Assembly: GCA_008931825.1 (NCBI GenBank)
Contig: QXVZ01008373.1
Coordinates: forward strand, 1 to 64,000
DNA length: 64,000 bases
Origin: Phallusia fumigata
Taxonomy: Eukaryota > Chordata > Ascidiacea > Phlebobranchia > Ascidiidae
Reading direction: 5' to 3'
Shown here: positions 58,984 to 64,000 of the stretch, one piece after another
How positions within the stretch are numbered: the first letter of the stretch is position 1
Layout of the letters: every line of letters begins with the position of its first letter
Notes under the pieces: model-generated
Told to the model about the DNA's origin: nothing
Database searches by the model: none
Seen by the model: only the letters and a program-made list of their open reading frames with translations
Translations under genes and position numbers: made by a program

Positions 58984-59400
58984 ATGTACACTTGGAAAGC
59001 AACTTCCATCGAGCATTGGCTTCCTTGCAAAGAGACCTACAGTAACGCCTTAAGCTTGTTTAACGCGATTTATGCATTTCAAGTCATGTATGTAACCACA
59101 CCACCTCCCCTGTGTTCCTGCTCTTTATCATTCGCTGTGTGTGATCCCATAAACTGGCAGTTTGAGCTTCAACCGCCACTTTATCACCTCCGTAGGTGGT
59201 CCGCCTAGTGTGTTGTTCAACATTACAAAGTTCCACATGTGTATGTCACAGTTTGTTGGCAGGAAGTTCAGGATTACGACTTTCCGCACCGAGTCTGGTA
59301 ATTTTTACCAAGCTTACCGGTTCAACTTCACTGTTGAGCGAAATATTGTGTAATCTATGTTTTTGTGTGTGGTGGGATTCCTTCTTTAGGTAACAATGAA
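58984..59400. other. Stretch open on both strands, possible exon
   Basis: The plus strand at 59162-59353 reads VGRKFRITTFRTESGNFYQA. The minus strand over about 59295-59130 is also open, with an acceptor-like CCAG. Neither connects to another exon with good splice sites, so neither is called a gene. Confidence 0.2.
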
Positions 59401-60909
59401 AGTGAGGGACAAGCAGATTTAAATGGTTTTGGAGCGACAATGACTTAACCTGTGAAAAATAAAAACGTTTTTTTAAAGCAACGATCATTTTTGAATCTTG
59501 CTGTTTCCCACACTGAAATATTGGTTTGGTCCCTTCAACAACAAACAAAGGTTATCTATCAACCGTTGCTTTTTCTCTTTATTTAAACGCAAACGCCAAC
59601 GCACAAACTTACCGTCAGTAATAACTTTGTTTTCTGCTTGAACTGTTGCTATTGTCATCTTTAGGAGAAAAAATCCAAGTTACACTTTCAACAAACAAAA
59701 CCCCGACGTTTCGCAACGTTTTTCGCGTCAATTTTACGCCTTGATGCTTCCGCCGCCATTTTTTCTTTGAATTTAATCCCCAGTTGACGACACCAGCCTC
59801 CAAGCACCTAAAAACTTTGCCTTTGGTGCTTGCTGTGGCGAGACGCGAAGAAGGCAGACAGACAGAGGAAAGCAAATATAACTTGGAGCACGCGCCAGGT
59901 TTTTCGGGTCATTTACGTCAGTCGCGGAATGTCTTTGAACGATTTAGTGAGGCAGAAAAGCTGTGTAAAAGATCTGCTGGTATGTTTTTAAACTTAGACC
60001 GATCCAGTTCCAAACTGCGAAAGTCAGGTTTAGGATCTTTCAGGAGTTTCTCAGTTAGTTTTGGGGTGGTGAAGTTTAACATGGTGCTCGACTATGCTGA
60101 CGGTGTACACAGGATTTAAGCTAAACGTATTTGGTGTTTCCGACCAGTTCAAGTTAAATAGTTTGAATTTTTAAAAGTCAAAGACAAATGAATGTTTTCA
60201 AGGCCTAATTACAACTAAAATACTGTCAACATTGTAGTGTTGCTTGTTGAGGTTTGATCCAAGCGACGTTTGACTTTCAAGTGTGTTTTGAATGTTAAAA
60301 CAAAGTTGCTACAGTTGACTGAACAAAACTCGTTCGAAAACTCGCTGCAAGTCCATGTGAATATGCTTGGTGTAATAGTAAAGCGAAATTATAGTGTTGT
60401 AGAAGGGCGAAATTTTAAACGCTTGTTCACGGAAACCCCGTCAACAGAGTGTTGAGTTAGTCGCGGTCTAGACTTCTAGAGAGTTAGTCATCAACCAAGT
60501 GAAGCGTGGCATTCCTATCTGAATCTGTCGATGTAAAACTTTGTTAGCATGTTGTTACGCCTAAATGACTGCTGTCCGTTTTCTGTATATCCTTGTTGAA
60601 GACAATCTTTGTTGTAATGCTGTGTCATCATAGCACTTTATGTGTGCGTTGATGTGTCAATATTGAGTCTTAAACGCCGTATTGTCAAACTAATAGTTTG
60701 TGTAGCACTCTAGAGGCGGAATCTGTCGAAAATAATGAAGATTTCGAAACGTTTAAGCTATCTAAACGCCTTTAAGTTCAATTTCAAGATATATGTAATT
60801 CCGAAAACCGTTCCAAACCGTGTATCTAAACATTCTTGCATGCACAAACTTAGTTTTTAAAATCTTATCTTTAACAACAGGATACAAAATTTTACACAAT
60901 AGACCAAAT

Positions 60910-62553
60910 ATGACCACAACAGTCTTATTAACGCTGGCGACCTTGCTATTAGCCACAAGCACTTATTCTGCCCGTCTAGCCAACATCCGGGTTACTCGTG
61001 ATCTCGACCAGTCAGAAGCCGGCATTGAAGCAAACTTCGACTTGGATACGGAAGACACAGAACGACGTCATCATCAGCATGTACGTCATCATCGACCGAA
61101 TGACGTCATTGTAGGAAATTTTACATTTCCGGATGAAGTTCCGAGGCAGGAAGAAACCAACTACAGTAAGTTAACATTTGCATTCGTACTTCCATTTTGG
61201 TCGCTTGTAGAGGCTTGACTAACCAACTTTCTACAGTCAATGGTAGCCGAGTTGTTTGGGAAAGTTGTAACTATGGTTCTTGCGCGGTTTACTTTACAAA
61301 ACTCGTTTATACCCCTTTTTTAAACGTAAGTCAGAACTGTGCAAAATAGGTTGTTTTATTCCGTCCAGAAAACCTTAAAAACCAACACTATTATATTTAG
61401 GGTAAATAAACTGTAATGATTCACACAAGACAAATGAAACATGCACATTTCACCTAAATCAGTTAAATATACGTATTTTATTTTTTTAATCAAAATCCTT
61501 TACTTTCTATCCCTTCTCAGTTCTCACAGGTTTCAAATAGTTTTTCCCCGCTTAATGCCAGTCCTTGAAATATATAAGGTTACCCACTTTTGGTAGGGTT
61601 TATTTGGGTAAGCATTGGGCCACGCATCCTTTGTTTACCTTACCCCTAATCCCCGACCCCAGGGATACCCGTGCGATCTTCGACCCCTTGAGGTCGTCAA
61701 ACTTTTACACCGGATACCAAACAATTTTTTGTGACTGACGTAAAATAATTTTAATCGTTCTTGTTTGAGTTGTTGAAATTTTAGGTTTTTCGGTTTTGGT
61801 ATTTCGACTTTGAGAAGGTAAACTCGGGCGTCTTTCTATGTAGTTTTTTTGCACTTTTTTTACGTTTCAGTTGAAAAAAATAATAATGTGGGCAATGGTG
61901 AGGTTATTCAAAGAACGGAAGCAACTCCGTATGGAAAAGTCTCTCTCTCTGAAAAAAAACCATAACAAAACATGTTAAAAGGTTTACATGGTGTATATTC
62001 CGCGAATTCTAGATGTTTTCCTTGTACAAAATATTTAAAATTAAATTATGGAAATCACCATAGCACAAGATAATTCCTCATTGATTTGCTGGGTTGTACC
62101 GAAGGCCGTTTTTGAAACCAGTTGATCTTGTTTAACATGTCTTCGTATCTATCACCAAACTTTAGTTTGTGGTTGTGCCTAAACAGGACATCAAACCTGT
62201 TACGTGTTTATTTAGTCAAGCTCACTCAACCATAACATCCGCTATGTTACGTTTCTCCCGATGACGTAGCTACTTATGAACCAGGTCGTGCAGAGGATTT
62301 GAACACCAAAGGAAGAGAAACAACAAGCTTACCTAAAAGGCGCCCAACAAACAATACACAAACGGCTTTTTACTATAAGTTACAGACACAGCGCCGTTCA
62401 CCAAAAGCGTGTTTACCAACAAGCGTTGTGCAGCAAACCGCGACTAAAATTGCTAAAAGCTTTACCCTACAAAATTACAAAAAGGCGTTTGTCGCTGTTT
62501 CTAAACTCCTTTCTTACGGGTTAGTACAACACCGTGCTATTGTTGAATGGTAA
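60910..62553 (+). CDS. Secreted histidine-rich, dibasic-rich precursor (second exon tentative)
   Basis: Exon 1 (60910-61165, 85 codons) encodes a signal peptide (MTTTVLLTLATLLLATSTYS), an acidic stretch, then RRHHQHVRHHR and a probable N-glycosylation site (NFTF), and ends at a strong donor (GTAAGT) in phase 1. A phase-compatible exon at 62294-62553 follows a weak acceptor (CGTGCAG) and encodes basic sequence with KRR, RR and KK pairs (TTSLPKRRPTNN, KLQTQRRSPKACL), ending IVEW. Together they give 171 residues. Dibasic pairs suggest proteolytic processing, as in peptide precursors. No family is recognised. The exon link is an inference; exon 1 alone is much more secure. Confidence 0.5.
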
Positions 62554-64000
62554 ATCCGTTTTCTAGCAACGCTTTTGAAGACAAACAAATCCGAACCGAT
62601 ATGTCGTATACGTGACGTAAAACTAGGCGATAATAACGTCATTGCGTCGATGACTTACATCATTTATGGTCCAGGGGTGCAGATTTATGTGTATTTCTGA
62701 AAAGAAGTTGTAACGCTGTAGTTGTGTGGTCCCCGAATATATAGTTAAACGCCGGGTTCTAGTGAAAACATTTCCACGGCGCCCCGATGTCTCATCCAGC
62801 ATGTTTGCATAGCAGTAAATGTGAGATGAGGGGAGTGTTGAATCATATGAGTGTCAGTATCATTTTAGCAATTTCTCCCGCTTTTTTTCTCGATTTATTG
62901 CGTGCTACGGATTTTATTTTACTGAGTTTGCATGAAACAAACCCGTCTTGGCCCGAGTTAATGCTGGAAAACTCTTCACTTGTCTTCGTTTAGTGCAGAT
63001 TTTACACAAACGATTCAAATTATTGTGTAAAAATTGTTGTTAAAAATAACGAGCAGCAATTTAATTTCCTGTTGCAAATAAATAAACTCACCAACTCTAG
63101 GCAACAACACTTTGAAACGCCAAGTAAACAAGTATGTTGCTTTGGCAAACACGCCACAAATTGCTGCCACAGATTACTGAGAGCATTAAACTTGACGTCA
63201 CCAGTGTTTTTGGCCTACGTCATTAAGTTTACCGACTCGTTGAACTTCAAACTATAATTTGTGATAGTTTGCGAAAACCTTGAGCAGGTGTTGCTTTAAA
63301 AAATCGTTCAGCCGCACGGTTAACTCCACAAAGCTCGTTAAACAACTTGCTCTCATTGACGTGTGTACTTTTTCCTTCAGCACACCATGAACGTACAAAA
63401 CTCCCTCATGATTTTTTATGTAAGTTCGCGCGCACGAACATAATTGAAAAGTAATACGCCACAAAATTAACATTTTCCTGTGGGTACTTGTCCATGTTTG
63501 CCAAGCGTGTGCAATCATTTTGCTGACATCGTAAACTTTCTTTCCATTGCCCATAACTTCTTTGCTTATAAAGAACCCATTGTGACGTGTCGAGCACAGT
63601 TTTGGTGACGTTTTTCGCTTTAGAATTTCGGGTTGGTGCTTTAGGTAATCTGAGGTTTTCAATTATGCGCACAAGAGAGTGTTTTGTGTTTGCATAAGAT
63701 GAGCACGTGCGAATAAAGGGAGTACAACGGACGAAGTGTTAGACACGTCCAACCTATTGTTCAGGGGTTCTGCTGTTACAAATACTTAAGCGCTTAATCT
63801 TTTAAAACGGCAACTGGAGAACACGTTGAAATTTTATCATACACGTAAACTGGTACACGAAAATTGTTTTTTTTAACAGGGAATTTGTGGGGTTGTTTTC
63901 CGTTCAGCCGTAATTTAATAAGAATTTTTTCTTTAGTAGCTTTACTGAAATCGAGTAGTTTCCTTGCATCAACCTTTGTAAGTCGGGTTGTTTGATGTCA
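62554..64000. other. Right end of the window, no assigned gene
   Basis: The longest open frame is on the minus strand, 63662-63252 (136 codons), overlapped by a second minus frame at 63672-63406. Neither has a recognisable domain or signal peptide. No repeats or RNA genes are recognised. Confidence 0.35.

Noticed and set aside
59130-59353. CUB-like plus-strand exon or minus-strand exon
   Set aside because: Both strands are open and neither has phase-compatible neighbours; similarity to CUB is too weak to claim.
63252-63672. 136-codon minus-strand frame
   Set aside because: A second frame on the same strand is open over much of it, and it lacks any recognisable feature.

Overview
The window looks like nuclear DNA of an ascidian tunicate (Ciona-like). 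It is AT-rich, with small multi-exon genes, short GT-AG introns, tRNA-derived SINE pieces, many short non-autonomous hAT elements and chordate-type protein families. The species is an inference; no marker gene fixes it. All gene models are spliced by eye from reading frame, splice-site motifs and phase agreement. Exon lists are in the entries.

1-6,050: repeat-rich flank with a 194-bp tandem repeat and two non-autonomous hAT elements (773-1897 and 5494-6047), but no convincing gene. 6,079-9,593 (minus): a protein with two BTB folds and a BACK domain, carrying an in-frame TGA in the BACK region. 10,028-10,635: a third hAT element. 11,766-17,153 (minus): a nine-exon gene for a signal peptide plus eight cysteine-rich TIL (trypsin-inhibitor-like) domains, all on phase-1 exons, with a recent 515-bp exon duplication inside it. 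Two decayed relatives lie beside it (18,063-19,008 and about 20,390-20,532).

20,880-27,109 (plus): the most unusual block. Three small secreted cysteine-rich proteins share one three-exon layout, arose by tandem duplication, and lie downstream of duplicated DNA modules that each hold a match to the Rel/NF-kB motif GGGACTTTCC. I recognise no family for them. A possible reading is an inducible, lineage-specific peptide cluster.

28,343-39,725 (plus): a single-exon WRN-type 3'-5' exonuclease gene, followed 0.4 kb later by a complete 18-exon cullin-2 gene (736 aa, two GC-AG introns). The cullin introns carry a gap, two copies of one long repeat, an old hAT copy and three SINE pieces. One repeat copy pair shows length-preserving replacement of bases by pure G or C runs, probably a sequence artefact.

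39,726-64,000: a secreted Ly6/uPAR-like protein (41,102-42,525, minus), a 97-residue single-pass membrane protein (44,507-48,267, minus), about 10 kb without a recognisable gene, and a secreted, histidine-rich, dibasic-rich precursor (60,910-62,553, plus; its second exon is tentative).
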